The position numbers and the translations under genes are program-made. A DNA stretch of 62,720 nucleotides from Mycoplasma collis ATCC 35278 (lineage in GTDB: Bacteria > Bacillota_I > Bacilli_A > Mycoplasmatales > Metamycoplasmataceae), in NCBI RefSeq assembly GCF_000701825.1, contig NZ_JNJY01000004.1, forward strand, positions 1 to 62,720, given 5' to 3'. Below, in pieces: positions 35,581-45,671 of the stretch; positions within the stretch are counted from its first letter, which is position 1, and every line of letters starts with the position of its first letter. The notes under the pieces are model-generated. The model worked only from the letters and a program-made list of their open reading frames with translations. It was not told where the DNA came from and did no database searches.

Positions 35581-36852
35581 TTAACGTGTTTTTCGATTAG
35601 AAAATACATCTCAACCAACAGCGGCAATTAAAATAATTCCTTTGATAATATTTTGAATTGCAACTGAAGAATTAGCTATCCTCATAGCTTGATCGATTGT
35701 TTGCAATAATCCAGCTCCAATAATAGTTCCAAGCACAGTTCCTATACCTCCTGAAACTGAAGCTCCTCCAATATAAACAGCACTAATTACATTAAGAGCA
35801 AAATCTTCCCCAATTCCAGAAGCTGCTGAATTTACATTTGCTGTAAAAATTATTGATCCAAAACCAATTAAAGCTCCCATAATTACAAAGATAATTGTTG
35901 TATTTCTTTTGATGTTAATACCACTTAATGCTGCTGCTTTTTTATTTCCTCCCATTGCATAAATAGATCTACCAAATGTTGTATTTTGTGTTAAAAATAC
36001 AAATAAAATAATTAATATTATTGAATAAAGGATAAATCATTGCATTCCTGAAGTACTTAATGCAATGATCAGACCCATCGCTAAAAATATAATTACTGTT
36101 ACTATTTGGCTAATAATAAACAAAATAAAGTTTTGTATTTTTAGTCCAAATTTCTTTTTGTTTAATCTACCAAAAATTCTTAATAAAACAACTATTACTG
36201 TTACAACCACAAAGAATAAAAATGAAAATATCGAAAAAGAGTTATTTATTCTAATATCAGGTACTGAACCAATAACAAATTGTACATAATAAGAATCAAA
36301 ACCATTAGTTATATTAAAAGTTGCTCCATTTGTTACAACTAACTGTAAACCTCTAAATAATAAAAGTCCTCCCAGAGTTACAACAAATGCTGGTATTTTT
36401 CCATAACCAATTAATAAACCTTGAGCTAGTCCAAATAAAGCTCCTAACAAAATGGTTATGAATATTACTAAAATAACAGAACCTAATGAATCGCCTATTT
36501 TGTTATATAAAGGAACCGATATTACTCCTAAAAAACCTAAAAACGTTCCTACAGATAAATCAATATGGCCAGCTATTATTATTAATAGCATTCCTAAACT
36601 TAAAACTCAAATATAAATATTAGATTTAAGTAAATTTATGATTTGATCTGGACGAAAAAGTTCAGGATCACGAATTCCAAATGAGAAAAAAATTATCAGC
36701 AAAATATATGCCATTGAAAATTTTTTAATATGATCAAAAACATAATTTAATTTTGTTTTTTGAACAAAATTTTTATATTTATTTAAACTTTCCTTTTTAA
36801 AATAAGAAAATTTATTTCTTATTTCTGATAAGCTATTTATTAATTTATTCAT
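35581..36852 (-). CDS. Sugar ABC transporter permease (XylH/RbsC family)
   Basis: A 423-residue, very hydrophobic protein. After a basic N-terminal stretch come about ten membrane segments, with family blocks HIDLSVGTFLGFLGVISVPL, GKIPAFVVTLGGLLLFRGL and SGGIGTVLGTIIGAGLLQ that mark the branched-chain/ribose/xylose permease family. The middle carries a long insert (LRIFGRLNKKKFGLKIQNF) as seen in XylH-type permeases. ATG 36852 is preferred over 36870 because AAGGAGG lies at the right distance; the start overlaps the ATPase stop by 8 bases. Substrate is likely a pentose or related sugar. Confidence 0.88.
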
Positions 36853-38392
36853 CTCTACCTCCTTGCCCAATGCTAATTTGCATTATTTTTTCTGAATTTG
36901 CATACTTGGTTTCTATTTCGCCTTTAATTTTGCCATGTGACATAATAAAAATTCGGTCAGTTATACCAAGTAATTCTTCGATTTCCGATGAAATAACAAT
37001 AATAGTTTTACCTTTATTTGCTAAATCAAATAAAATTGAATATATTTCATATTTAGATCCAATATCAATTCCTTTGGTAGGTTCATCAATAATTAAAATG
37101 TCAAAATTAGTAGTTAACGCTTTTGCAATAACAACTTTTTGTTGATTACCTCCTGAAAGTGATGATACCTCTTTTAGAACATCATCAGTTTTAATTTTTA
37201 TCTTCTCTTTTTTGTCAAAAATGTTGATATTTTCTTTATTTTTGTTCAAAATACCTAATTTTGAATAAAGATGTAAAGAAGCAGAACTAATATTATTTGC
37301 TATTGAAAACATTTGAATAAGACCCAATTCTTTTCGATCTTCGCTAGCATACATTAAGCCGTTTTTAATCGCATCTTTGGGATTTTTAAAGTATTTTTCT
37401 TTATTATTTATTAAAACTTTTCCACTTGAGATGTTGTTATAATAATTTCCAAAAATAGATAACATTAACTCTGTTCTTCCAGAACCAACCAAACCTGAAA
37501 GACCTACTATTTCACCTTTTCGTGCATTTAGTGATGAAGATTTTACAATTTCATAATTCGGCCTAGTTTTATGATTGATAGTAATATTTTCTAGAGCAAA
37601 TACAACATCACCAATTTTACGATCTGGATTTTTAGGTGGAAATTTAGATTCAAGCGATCTTCCCACTATATCTTTAATTAATTGCTTTTCAGTTATTTTT
37701 TGTTCTTTTTTTGAATATTGTGAAATAAATTCACCATCTCTTATAACGATAATATTGTCAGAAACATATTGTACTTCATTTAATTTATGTGAAACAAAAA
37801 CTGAGGTGATGTTTTCTTTTTTTAGATCTTTCATGATGTTTAAAAGCTTGAAACTATCTTCATCATTTAAAGAACTAGTAGGTTCGTCTAAAATTATTAG
37901 ATCGCTTTTTTTTGATAAAGCTTTCGCAATTTCTACCATTTGTTGTTTAGCAACACTAAGAGTACCTGCTATTGTAGAAGGATCTTCTTTTAAACCAACC
38001 ATATCTAAATATTTTTTACATTTTTTATACATTAAATTCCAGTTAATAACACCGAATTTAGAAATATAATCACCAATAAAAATATTCTCACAAATTGACA
38101 AATGAGGTGAAATTGATAGCTCTTGATGAATTATGGCAATTCCTGCTTTTTCAGATGTTTTAATAGTTTTAAATTCTCTTTTTTGATCTTTAAAAATTAA
38201 TTCACCCTGATATTGCCCATAAGGAATTACACCTGATAAAATTTTTAATAATGTACTTTTACCAGCTCCATTTTCTCCAACTAAACAACTAACTTCTGCT
38301 TTAGGTATGGTAAAACTAACGTCTTTAAGAGCATGAGTATTACCATATTGTTTTGTAATATTTTTAAGAATTAAAAGATTCTGATTTTTCAA
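36845..38392 (-). CDS. Sugar ABC transporter ATP-binding protein (XylG/RbsA family, two ATPase domains)
   Basis: A 515-residue protein with two fused ABC domains. The first has Walker A LVGENGAGKSTLLKIL (about residue 37), signature LSVAKQQMVEIAKAL and Walker B LIILDEPTSSL. The second has the degenerate Walker A GLSGLVGSGRTELML (about 295) typical of this family, signature LSGGNQQKVVIAKAL and Walker B ILIIDEPTKGID. This architecture is specific to ribose/xylose/galactose-type importers. It follows the binding-protein gene after a hairpin (38406-38449) and is coupled to the permease gene. Confidence 0.93.
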   Translation of the reverse strand: MKNQNLLILKNITKQYGNTHALKDVSFTIPKAEVSCLVGENGAGKSTLLKILSGVIPYGQYQGELIFKDQKREFKTIKTSEKAGIAIIHQELSISPHLSICENIFIGDYISKFGVINWNLMYKKCKKYLDMVGLKEDPSTIAGTLSVAKQQMVEIAKALSKKSDLIILDEPTSSLNDEDSFKLLNIMKDLKKENITSVFVSHKLNEVQYVSDNIIVIRDGEFISQYSKKEQKITEKQLIKDIVGRSLESKFPPKNPDRKIGDVVFALENITINHKTRPNYEIVKSSSLNARKGEIVGLSGLVGSGRTELMLSIFGNYYNNISSGKVLINNKEKYFKNPKDAIKNGLMYASEDRKELGLIQMFSIANNISSASLHLYSKLGILNKNKENINIFDKKEKIKIKTDDVLKEVSSLSGGNQQKVVIAKALTTNFDILIIDEPTKGIDIGSKYEIYSILFDLANKGKTIIVISSEIEELLGITDRIFIMSHGKIKGEIETKYANSEKIMQISIGQGGRDE

Positions 38393-38405
38393 ATTAATAC
38401 CTTTT

Positions 38406-38449
38406 AAAAAACAGAATAAATATTAATATTTTGATTTATTCTGTTTTTT
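38406..38449 (-). terminator. Stem-loop between binding-protein and ATPase genes
   Basis: Strong stem AAAAAACAGAATAAAT / ATTTATTCTGTTTTTT with a 12-base loop, just past the lipoprotein stop. It can end most transcripts here, giving more binding protein than ATPase and permease. Confidence 0.75.
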
Positions 38450-38456
38450 ATTTCTT

Positions 38457-39665
38457 TTAATTAAAACTGTCAATATTCGCTTTAGTTACTGCTTGTGGAG
38501 TTAGTAAAATAGTGAAAACACTTTCTGTGTCAGTCTTTTTATATTGTTCTAAATCTAAAGTCATTGTTTTTCCTGAAAATTTAGTTTCAAATTGTGTTTT
38601 TACTTGTTCAAAAATTTGTTCTGTTGTTAATTTAGTTTGTCCATCTGTTTTTTTATTTTCAGCAATTAGAATATTTAATAATGCAATAGAAGCGAATGAA
38701 AGTTCATTATCTGGTTTATAAATAGTCATATTTACTTCTCCATTTTTAATTAATGGTTTAATGTAATCATTAAAATCTTGTCCAGTTATATAAACTTTTT
38801 TCGCATCAACTCCATTAGCTTTTAATGAAGCAACAGCTGCTTGCGCCATACCATCATTAGGAGCTAAAATTCCTCTAATTTGTAGTTTTTCATCACTAGT
38901 TAATGCTGTAATAGAAGCAGATAATCTATTTTGACCTTCAGTATAATCTCAATCATTTTGAAGAACTTGTTCAACACTTTCTCTTCCTTTGATCATAATT
39001 TTAAATTGTGAATTTTTAGTTTCATTTATTAGTTTATTAATAACATCCATTGCTCCATTAAAAAATAATTTAGCATTATTATCACTAAGTGCCCCACCCA
39101 TTAATAAAACAATTTTATTTTCTGTTAATGGATGTTGTTTTAAATAAGCAACCGCTTCACCAGCGGTTTTAAAAATTTCACCTTCTTTTCCTAATAAACT
39201 ACTTGCAAGTGATAAACCTTGAATTGTTCCTACTTTTGAATTATCATATGTTAAATATCAATCGTAATCAGAAGTTCCTTTAATCAATCTATCATAAGCT
39301 ACTACTGGAATTTTTTTATTTTTAGCTGCTCTCAATTGATTTCCTAATTGTTCACCATTAATTGAACCAATAATAAGACCTTCAGTCCCAGCTGAAATAG
39401 CTGTATCTAATCAAGCATTTTGTTCTGTTTGTGTTTTTGCTAAAAGAGCCGCAGCTCCTTGATTTAAGGAATCAAAATTAGCTAAAAATTTTTCTTGTGC
39501 TTGAACTCATCTTGGATTTTCAGGATCAGTTAATGCAATTCTTGGTGATTTTGCAGTTATTGCTGTTTTTGTTGTGTTTGATGAAGTATTATTACTACAT
39601 GAAACAACAGTCGTAATTGCCGCAATAGGCAATATTGCTACAGATAAAAATTTAATTTTCTTCAT
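38457..39665 (-). CDS. Sugar-binding lipoprotein (XylF-like)
   Basis: A 402-residue lipoprotein with signal MKKIKFLSVAILPIAAITTV and lipobox VVSCS. It matches periplasmic-binding-protein-like sugar receptors: RIALTDPENPRWVQAQEKF at the start, then GLIIGSINGEQLGNQLRAAK and IPVVAYDRLIKGTSDYDWYL. The VAYDRLI block is typical of xylose-binding XylF. The second lobe has GILAPNDGMAQAAVASLKANG. It feeds the importer encoded just downstream. The promoter spacer contains an A16 tract (39701-39716), so surface expression may switch on and off. The substrate is inferred from similarity only. Confidence 0.88.
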
Positions 39666-39693
39666 TTATTTAAATAATTCCTTTTTTTGTTAA

Positions 39694-39721
39694 ATAATAG
39701 TTTTTTTTTTTTTTTTACAAG
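39694..39721 (-). promoter_or_regulatory. Promoter with poly-A spacer upstream of the sugar-binding lipoprotein
   Basis: Read on the minus strand: CTTGTA (39721-39716), then fifteen A and C (16-base spacer), then TATTAT (39699-39694). The total A run is 16. The ribosome site AAAGGAA and the ATG at 39665 follow. The layout matches the promoter at 13298-13326, except that the spacer is one base shorter. Confidence 0.65.
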
Positions 39722-39822
39722 GAAATTGAAAAAATGAAAAATTTATCTTTGATTTTTGCTTATTTATAAAAAAAAATAAAAAAAATATTTTTAATTTTTA
39801 AAAAATAGTGTACAATTAATTT

Positions 39823-39921
39823 GTTTTAAAATATCTTTTTTCATTTATCTCTAAAATAGATGGAAATATACAAGCAAAAAAGTGAAAAAATAAACATTTT
39901 TCGCTTTTTTGCTTGTTTTTT
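39823..39921 (+). ncRNA. Candidate small RNA of about 100 bases
   Basis: A TACAAT -10 box at 39811-39816 would start a transcript near 39823. It would end at a very strong hairpin: CAAGCAAAAAAGTGAAAAA (39871-39889) pairs with 39897-39915 over 19 positions with one G-U pair, and a T6 run follows. No gene ends upstream on this strand, so the terminator needs its own transcript. No convincing ORF with a ribosome site fits inside. The RNA is inferred, not shown. Confidence 0.5.
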
Positions 39922-39954
39922 AAAAAAAATATTTCTTTTTTATATTTTTTTTGT

Positions 39955-39985
39955 TACAATTGTTTTTCCATGTATAAAAAAGAGG
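39955..39985 (+). promoter_or_regulatory. Promoter and ribosome site of the 49-residue peptide gene
   Basis: TACAAT at 39955-39960 preceded by TTGT, and AAAAAAGAGGG ending at 39985, nine bases before the ATG at 39995. Confidence 0.5.
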
Positions 39986-39994
39986 GTATACAAA

Positions 39995-40144
39995 ATGGAA
40001 AAAGATATTTTAAAGCGTAAACATAAAAAAAGAAAAAATAATAAAAATGAAAATAAAAAAATTAAAAAATTATGTAAAAATATAGTTGATTTTTTTTATT
40101 GATTATTTTATTGAACAATAAATATTATTAAAAAAAATAAATAA
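39995..40144 (+). CDS. Small basic peptide with hydrophobic C-terminal helix (49 residues)
   Basis: ATG at 39995 with a good GAGGG ribosome site, its own TACAAT box and a terminator at 40180-40235. The product begins MEKDILKRKHKKRKNNKNEN, with about 20 Lys/Arg in the first 30 residues, and ends in an aromatic hydrophobic stretch IVDFFYWLFYWTINII with two TGA Trp codons. It could sit on the inner membrane face or bind nucleic acid. No family was recognised. The compact promoter-gene-terminator unit makes it more than a chance ORF. The TGA codons would have hidden it from standard-code gene finding. Confidence 0.5.
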
Positions 40145-40179
40145 CAAAATATATTTTATTAAGTTAAATAAAACATTTA

Positions 40180-40235
40180 AAAAATACAAAATTGATTATT
40201 GCATTAATATAAAAAAAATAATTTTGTATTTTTTA
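40180..40235 (+). terminator. Terminator of the small peptide gene
   Basis: Stem AAAAATACAAAATT / AATTTTGTATTTTTT with a 26-base loop. Confidence 0.65.
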
Positions 40236-40417
40236 TTTTGTAAATTTTTAATTTATAAACTATTTATTTGTTAAAAATAGAATTTTTAATTTTTTAAATT
40301 ATTTTCAAATTTGCAACAATATTTTATTTTTTTAAATTTTCGCGATATTTTGATTAATTTGTAAATTATTAAAAACTAAATAAAAAAAAATAAAAATAAT
40401 TTAACGATTGGATATTA

Positions 40418-41989
40418 ATGATTAATTTAAAAAAAATTTTATTTCCTCTTACACTTATTATTGGTGCAAGTGGTATTTTATCAACAATTATTTCTTGTTC
40501 AAGTAAAGCAAATAATAATGAGTTAATAAACAATTTTGAAATAATTTCCCCTAACAAAGAATTAAATAATGATGATTTGATTCCTAAATTAAATGATATA
40601 CAAGTAACTGAAAAAGGAAAAAATAAATTTTTAGAAATATCTACTATTATTAAAAATTCTTTGAATAATGGAGTAACACTTTATGATATTCTAAAATTTC
40701 ATCTTATTGGAAATGTTTATTCAAAATATGAATGAATTGAATTAAATAACAAACATTTTTTTGAAAAAAATATTGCAAAAGATAATTTATGAAAAGTGAA
40801 TTTTGACAAAGAAAACTGAGTTATAAAATTTATAATTCCATTTTTTGAAAATAATAAAATAATTAATAAAAAATTATTATTAAAATTTAATAAACCCAAA
40901 AATATTAATCAATCATCTGATGAAAATAAAAACCTTGAATTTTATTTAAATATCAAAGGAATAAAAAGTTATTTAGAATTTAAAAATATTTTTGAAAATG
41001 CACTATTTAATTCAGGTTCAGTTGGCGATGCTATTTCAAATCTTTCAGAAAAGAAAATTTCTTGATTAGATAAAAAAATTAAGCCTGGATTTATTGAAGA
41101 ATTATCAGAATATACTATTACATTTAATGATGAAGATCAAGTTGCTATGATTAAAAGCGTATTAGTTTCTGAAAAAGATTTAGAACTTAACGTTTCTAAT
41201 CCTAAAAAATATATAAACTATTCTTTTTTAAAATTTGAGAATCAAACAGCTAAAATTCAAAATACACTATCTAAAAATTTGTCAAACGAATATGAAAAAT
41301 ATAAGTATAAAACAAAAGATATAGAAATCGAATTAGGCGAATTAACAAAAAATAATTATTTAGATTTTAAAACTTGAATAAAAGTTTGAGCATCTACGAT
41401 TCAAATTTCTAATTTATTTAGAGAAAATTTTGTTCAAGGCTTTCCACCACATAATGAAAATCAAATTAGATTTAAATTTAACGATGAAACAATAAAATTA
41501 AAAGATAAAAACTGAAATGTTGAATTTGATGATGATAATTTAATTATTAAAGTTACAATTAAATATAGCAAAATTGAAAATGGAAGAAACCAAATAAAAA
41601 CTGAAGATGTTTATCTAAAATTCGATAATAGAAAAACTTTTAATGAGGAAATTAAGAGTAATAAATTTCAAATAAGTTTAAAAGAAAAAAATAAATCTTA
41701 TCAGGAGTTTATAGAAGAATTTAGAAATAATTTATACTCAAATAAACATATTAGTGATGCGATAATAAAAATGTCTAAAGGAGAAAATGCTTGATTTAAT
41801 ATCATAAATAAATTTGATACAATTAATGATGAACTATACCTTGAAGGCTGAACAATCGAATATAATGAAGAAGATAAAGCAATTGCTTTAACAACTTCAT
41901 TTAGATCATTTTATAAAAAAATAAATGATAGTGATGAAGAATATTACGATTATAATTGATACTATACAGTAATTGAGTTTAACAAATAA
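40418..41989 (+). CDS. Large surface lipoprotein, first of a paralogous pair
   Basis: A 523-residue lipoprotein with signal MINLKKILFPLTLIIGASGI and lipobox TIISCS. Many TGA Trp codons lie inside. The mature protein seems to hold repeated modules: an ELTEKGKNKFLEIS-type block (here VTEKGKNKFLEIS), then segments ending in GDAISNLSEKKISW and later SDAIIKMSKGENAWF, which look like the same unit occurring twice. No known domain was recognised. The gene at 42444 is a paralogue along its whole length. Only a weak GGAT ribosome site is visible. Confidence 0.8.
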
Positions 41990-42018
41990 AACATAAAAAT
42001 CAAAAACAATATATTATT

Positions 42019-42063
42019 AAAAAAACAAAATCCAATAAATTTAGTTTATGGGTTTTGTTTTTT
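42019..42063 (+). terminator. Terminator of the first lipoprotein of the pair
   Basis: Stem AAAAAACAAAATCC / GGGTTTTGTTTTTT extended by ATAAA / TTTAT. Confidence 0.7.
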
Positions 42064-42443
42064 AAATTTAATTTTTTAATTAGAAAATATTTAAAATTTC
42101 AAAAAAATAATAAACTTTAAAATGTTTTATTTTAAACATCTATAAAAAAAATCAATCATTAAATAATACAAATTTTAAATTTAAACTAAAAAATAGTTTA
42201 AATATTATTTACATTTTTTTAATAAAAAACATCAAAAATTTAATAAAGTTTTAAAAAAAATAAAATTAATAAATTTTTTAATTTGAAATTTTCTATTAAA
42301 AGTTTTAAAAATATAAAAAAATTCTTTTATTTTTTTAATTTTTTGTTAATATTTTAAATATCATATAAATTAATCAATATATAAATAAAAATTTATGTGA
42401 AAAAACAAAAAAAGTAGAAAGAAATTAAAAAATATATATATTT
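42064..42443. other. AT-rich gap before the second lipoprotein
   Basis: A 380-base stretch with no ORF and only A/T runs. It should contain the promoter of the next gene, but I see no clear -10 or poly-A spacer in it. Confidence 0.4.
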
Positions 42444-44049
42444 ATGATTAAATTTAAAAAATTTTTGTTATCTTTAACTCCTTTTATTAGTATAAGTGCT
42501 CTTTCATTATTTACTATTTCATGTTCAAAATAAATATGATAACTCTTCAACGAATAAAACAGAAGATATCATTGACACAACAAACAAAAAAAACAAACAA
42601 ATAGGTGACACAAAAAAAGAAAAAGTAGATTTAACTTCTGAATTATCAGATATATCAGATATAAAAATAACTGAAAAAGGAAAAAATAAATTTCTTGAAA
42701 TATCTAGTATTATTAAAAATTTATTAAATAATGGTGTAAATCTTCATGATATTTTAAAATATCACATTATAGGAACTTTTTATTCAAAAGATGAATTAAT
42801 CGAGCTAAAAACTAAAGATTTTTTTGAAAAAAATGTTAAAGAAGATGGTTTATGACAGGTTCAGTTTGATAAAGATAACTGAATAATAAAGTTTGTTATT
42901 CCGTTTTTGGGAGATGATAAAAATATTACCAAAAAATTAATATTAAAATTTGAAAAACCTCAAAATATTTATGAGGTATTTAATAATGATGAGGATGAAA
43001 TAAAATTTAGTTTAAAAGAAGGTAAGGAAAAAAGTTATTTAGAATTTAAAAAAACTTTTGAAAAAGCATTATTTTCCTCAGGTTCTGCAGGAGATGCTAT
43101 TTCAACTCTTTCTAAAGGTGATAATTCTTGAATTGAAAAAAAAATTAAACCTGATTTTATTGAGCAATTATGAGATTATCAAGTTATTTTTAATGATGAA
43201 GATCAAGTAGTTATGATTGAATCTCAATTAGTTTCAGAAAAAGAACTAAAAGAAAACACATCTAGACCTAAAAAAATATATAATTATTCATTTTTAAAAT
43301 TTGGTGATCAAGATTCTAAATCTCAATCTTTATTATCTAAAGATTTATCTTCTGAATATAATGAACAAAAAGATAAAGTTAAAGATATAAAAATTCAATT
43401 AGGTGAATTAACAAAAAATAATTATTTAGATTTTAAAACTTGATTGAAAGTTTGAGCTCCAACAACTCAAATTTCTAGACTTTTTGCAGAATATTTTCAG
43501 GAAGGATTTGGAGAGCATAAAGAAAATCAAATTACATTTTCATATGACGAAAAAATTCAATTAAAAGGTAGAAATTGAAAAGTTGAATTTGATGATACAA
43601 ATTTAATTATTAAAGTTGTTGTTAAATATAATAAAACCATAGATGGAAAGACTCAGGATAAAGAAGAAAGTATTTATTTGAAATTTGATAATAAAAAAAT
43701 TTTGAATGAAAAAAGTAAAGATAATAAACTCCAAATAAAATTAAAAAATCATAACAATTCTTATGATGAATTTGTAACTCAATTTAAAAATACTTTATAT
43801 TCAAAAAAACATATTAGTGATGCACTTTTAGAAATGTCTAAAGGAGAAAATGCTTGATTTGATATTGTTACTAAATTTGAAAAAACAAATGATGAATTCA
43901 AATTAGAAGATTGATCTATCAATTTTAATGAAAGCGATAAAACAATAGCATTAGTAACCCCTACTAAATGATTGCATAAAGGTAGTGATAGCGATCATGG
44001 ACACTATCATTATGATTACTATTACACAGTAATTGCATTCGATAAATAG
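42444..44049 (+). pseudogene. Second lipoprotein of the pair, out of frame just after the lipobox
   Basis: ATG 42444 starts signal MIKFKKFLLSLTPFISISAL and lipobox FTISCS, but the frame then hits TAA at 42531-42533. The mature protein continues in the +1 frame (NKYDNSSTNKTEDIIDTTNK onwards) to TAG at 44047-44049, about 500 residues similar to the gene at 40418 all along (KITEKGKNKFLEIS, GDAISTLSKGDNSW, MSKGENAWF). Removing one A from the AAAA at 42527-42530 gives SCSNKYDN and restores one frame. As read, a lipidated surface protein cannot be made. It may be phase-off, a true pseudogene or a sequencing error. Confidence 0.8.
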
Positions 44050-44103
44050 AATATAGAAATATTTCAAGTATAAATTAAATAAATTTAATGCAAATTTTTA
44101 TTA

Positions 44104-44142
44104 AAAAAACCCAATAAAATTAAGATATTGGGTTTTATTTTT
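44104..44142. terminator. Terminator between the second lipoprotein and nusG
   Basis: Stem AAAACCCAATA / TATTGGGTTTT with a 9-base loop and A/T flanks; the genes converge here. Confidence 0.75.
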
Positions 44143-44170
44143 TTTATGTTATAAAAAATTTGAAAGTTTA

Positions 44171-44752
44171 TTACTTAAGTTTAAGAATGTTATGTTCTAC
44201 TTTTGTTGGAGTTTTTTTACCAAAAATTTCAAGTGATACTAAAGCTGTTTGTTCTTTATCATTAACTTCAATAATTTGGCCTTCTTCACCTTTAAAAGCA
44301 CCTTCTGTTATCTCAACAATAGAACCTGGTTTGAAAGGAGAATCGATAATACCATTATTATATTTTTCTCATTCTTCAGCTTCTTTTTTAAACATTTTAT
44401 CAATTTGCCTTTGTGAAAGAGGGGTTGGTTTTGCACCTTTTCCTGAAGATCCGACTAATCCTGTTACATATTGGGTATTTCTAATTAAAAATCAAGCCTT
44501 ATCAGTCATATTTATTTTAATAAAAATATATCCTTTATAAAGGTTTTCATTTTTAACTTTAAATTCTTGTCCTGCTGATCTTTTTTGCAATTCTTTCAAT
44601 GTTAAATGCGGTCTTACAAACATTTTTATTTCTTCACAAATATCTTCTAACATTTCAGATTTAACAACATTCTTTAAAGATTCAACAACTTTTTCTTCTT
44701 TACCTGAAATTGTTGAAATCATATATCATTTAAAAATTTGATTATTTTCCAT
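44171..44752 (-). CDS. nusG: Transcription termination/antitermination factor NusG
   Basis: A 193-residue NusG. The NGN domain starts with WYMISTISGKEEKVVESL, and the KOW domain carries PGSIVEITEGAFKGEEGQI near residue 145. It binds RNA polymerase and couples it to ribosomes or Rho-independent pausing. It is the last gene of the rpmG-secE-nusG run. An insertion of about 30 residues in the NGN domain (IKMFVRPHLTLKELQKRS) lengthens it compared with many bacteria, as in other mollicutes. The start is ATG 44752, four bases after secE. Confidence 0.92.
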
Positions 44753-44755
44753 AGA

Positions 44756-44947
44756 TTAAAAACCGACTCCTGTTTGATTTCATAAATATGTTGCAATTAT
44801 TGAAATGATAAAAAACAAAATAATAAAAAATATAACAAAAAGAATAGTATAAACAAAACTTTGACCTGATGTTTTAGAATCTGGTCATTTTATTCTTTTT
44901 AATTCTTTCACTCAATTTCGAAAAATATATTTTTTGTTTTTTTTCAT
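44756..44947 (-). CDS. secE: Preprotein translocase subunit SecE
   Basis: A 63-residue protein too short to stand out by itself, with MKKNKKYIFRNWVKELKRIK and WPDSKT at the cytoplasmic amphipathic helix and one membrane helix (FVIFFIILFFIISIIATYLW). WP before the helix is the SecE signature. Its place between rpmG and nusG is the universal bacterial order. It stabilises SecY in the protein export channel used by the many lipoproteins here. Confidence 0.9.
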
Positions 44948-45090
44948 TATTTTTCCTCTTTATGAATAGATTGTGTTTTGCATTTTTTACAAAATTTTTT
45001 TATTATCAATCTTTCATCTTTTGATTTATTTGTAACATAATTTTTAGATTTACATTCTTCACAACATAAAGTAATTTTAGATTTACTCAT
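44947..45090 (-). CDS. rpmG: 50S ribosomal protein L33
   Basis: A 47-residue protein with two intact Cys pairs, CEEC and CKKC, forming a zinc ribbon, and the L33 core KSKNYVTNKSKD. It overlaps the secE start by one base. The C-terminal SIHKEEK replaces the usual H-x-E-x-K end only slightly. Confidence 0.9.
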   Translation of the reverse strand: MSKSKITLCCEECKSKNYVTNKSKDERLIIKKFCKKCKTQSIHKEEK

Positions 45091-45122
45091 AATATTAATG
45101 AATTATAACACAATAATTATTT

Positions 45123-45650
45123 TTAAACAGCAATTGACAAGCCATTTATATATTCAAAAGCTCTTTGTTTGTAAAATTTTATTATGTCGTTAATTTTATT
45201 TGAACTTATAAAAAATTTTTCTGAAATTTTTTTAACAGGAATTTTATCAATAAAATACATTCATAAAATTTGAAATTTTTCATTTGAAAAATTTTGAAAA
45301 AATTCTTTATTTTCTATTTCGAAAAAATCATAATATGAATAATTTTTTACTTTATGTTGATCTTTTGAAAATTTATTTATCTCATCAACATAATTTAATT
45401 TAAAATTCATAATTTTATGATTATTTGTTGTAAATTTTTTACAATAATTTAACAATCTAATATATGTACTTTTGTACAATCAAGCATTTGGATCATCATT
45501 TGGGATTTTATCTTGATTATTTTTTAAAGTTTCGTTTAAAAAATTCAATCCTGTAACGAATAAATCTTCATATTCCAAAGGAATAGTTTTGTAAATGTTT
45601 TTTGCTTTTTTAGCAGCAATATCTGCTATATGAATATATTTTTTAAGCAA
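45123..45650 (-). CDS. SigH-like alternative sigma factor (putative)
   Basis: About 175 residues; the frame is open between a TAA at the rlmB end and 45123, with no ATG at its 5' end, so the TTG at 45650 is my best start. The N-terminal part IPLEYEDLFVTGLNFLNE resembles sigma region 2 (the DLxxxG pattern). The C-terminal part FQILWMYFIDKIPVKKISEKFFISSNKINDIIKFYKQRA (two blocks) resembles the region 4 helix-turn-helix. Gene order cysS-rlmB-this-rpmG-secE-nusG is the Firmicutes order around sigH. A related factor in M. genitalium (MG_428) activates recombination genes. Similarity is weak and the role here is inferred. Confidence 0.6.
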
Positions 45651-45671
45651 TAATAAAAATGCAACCTTTCA

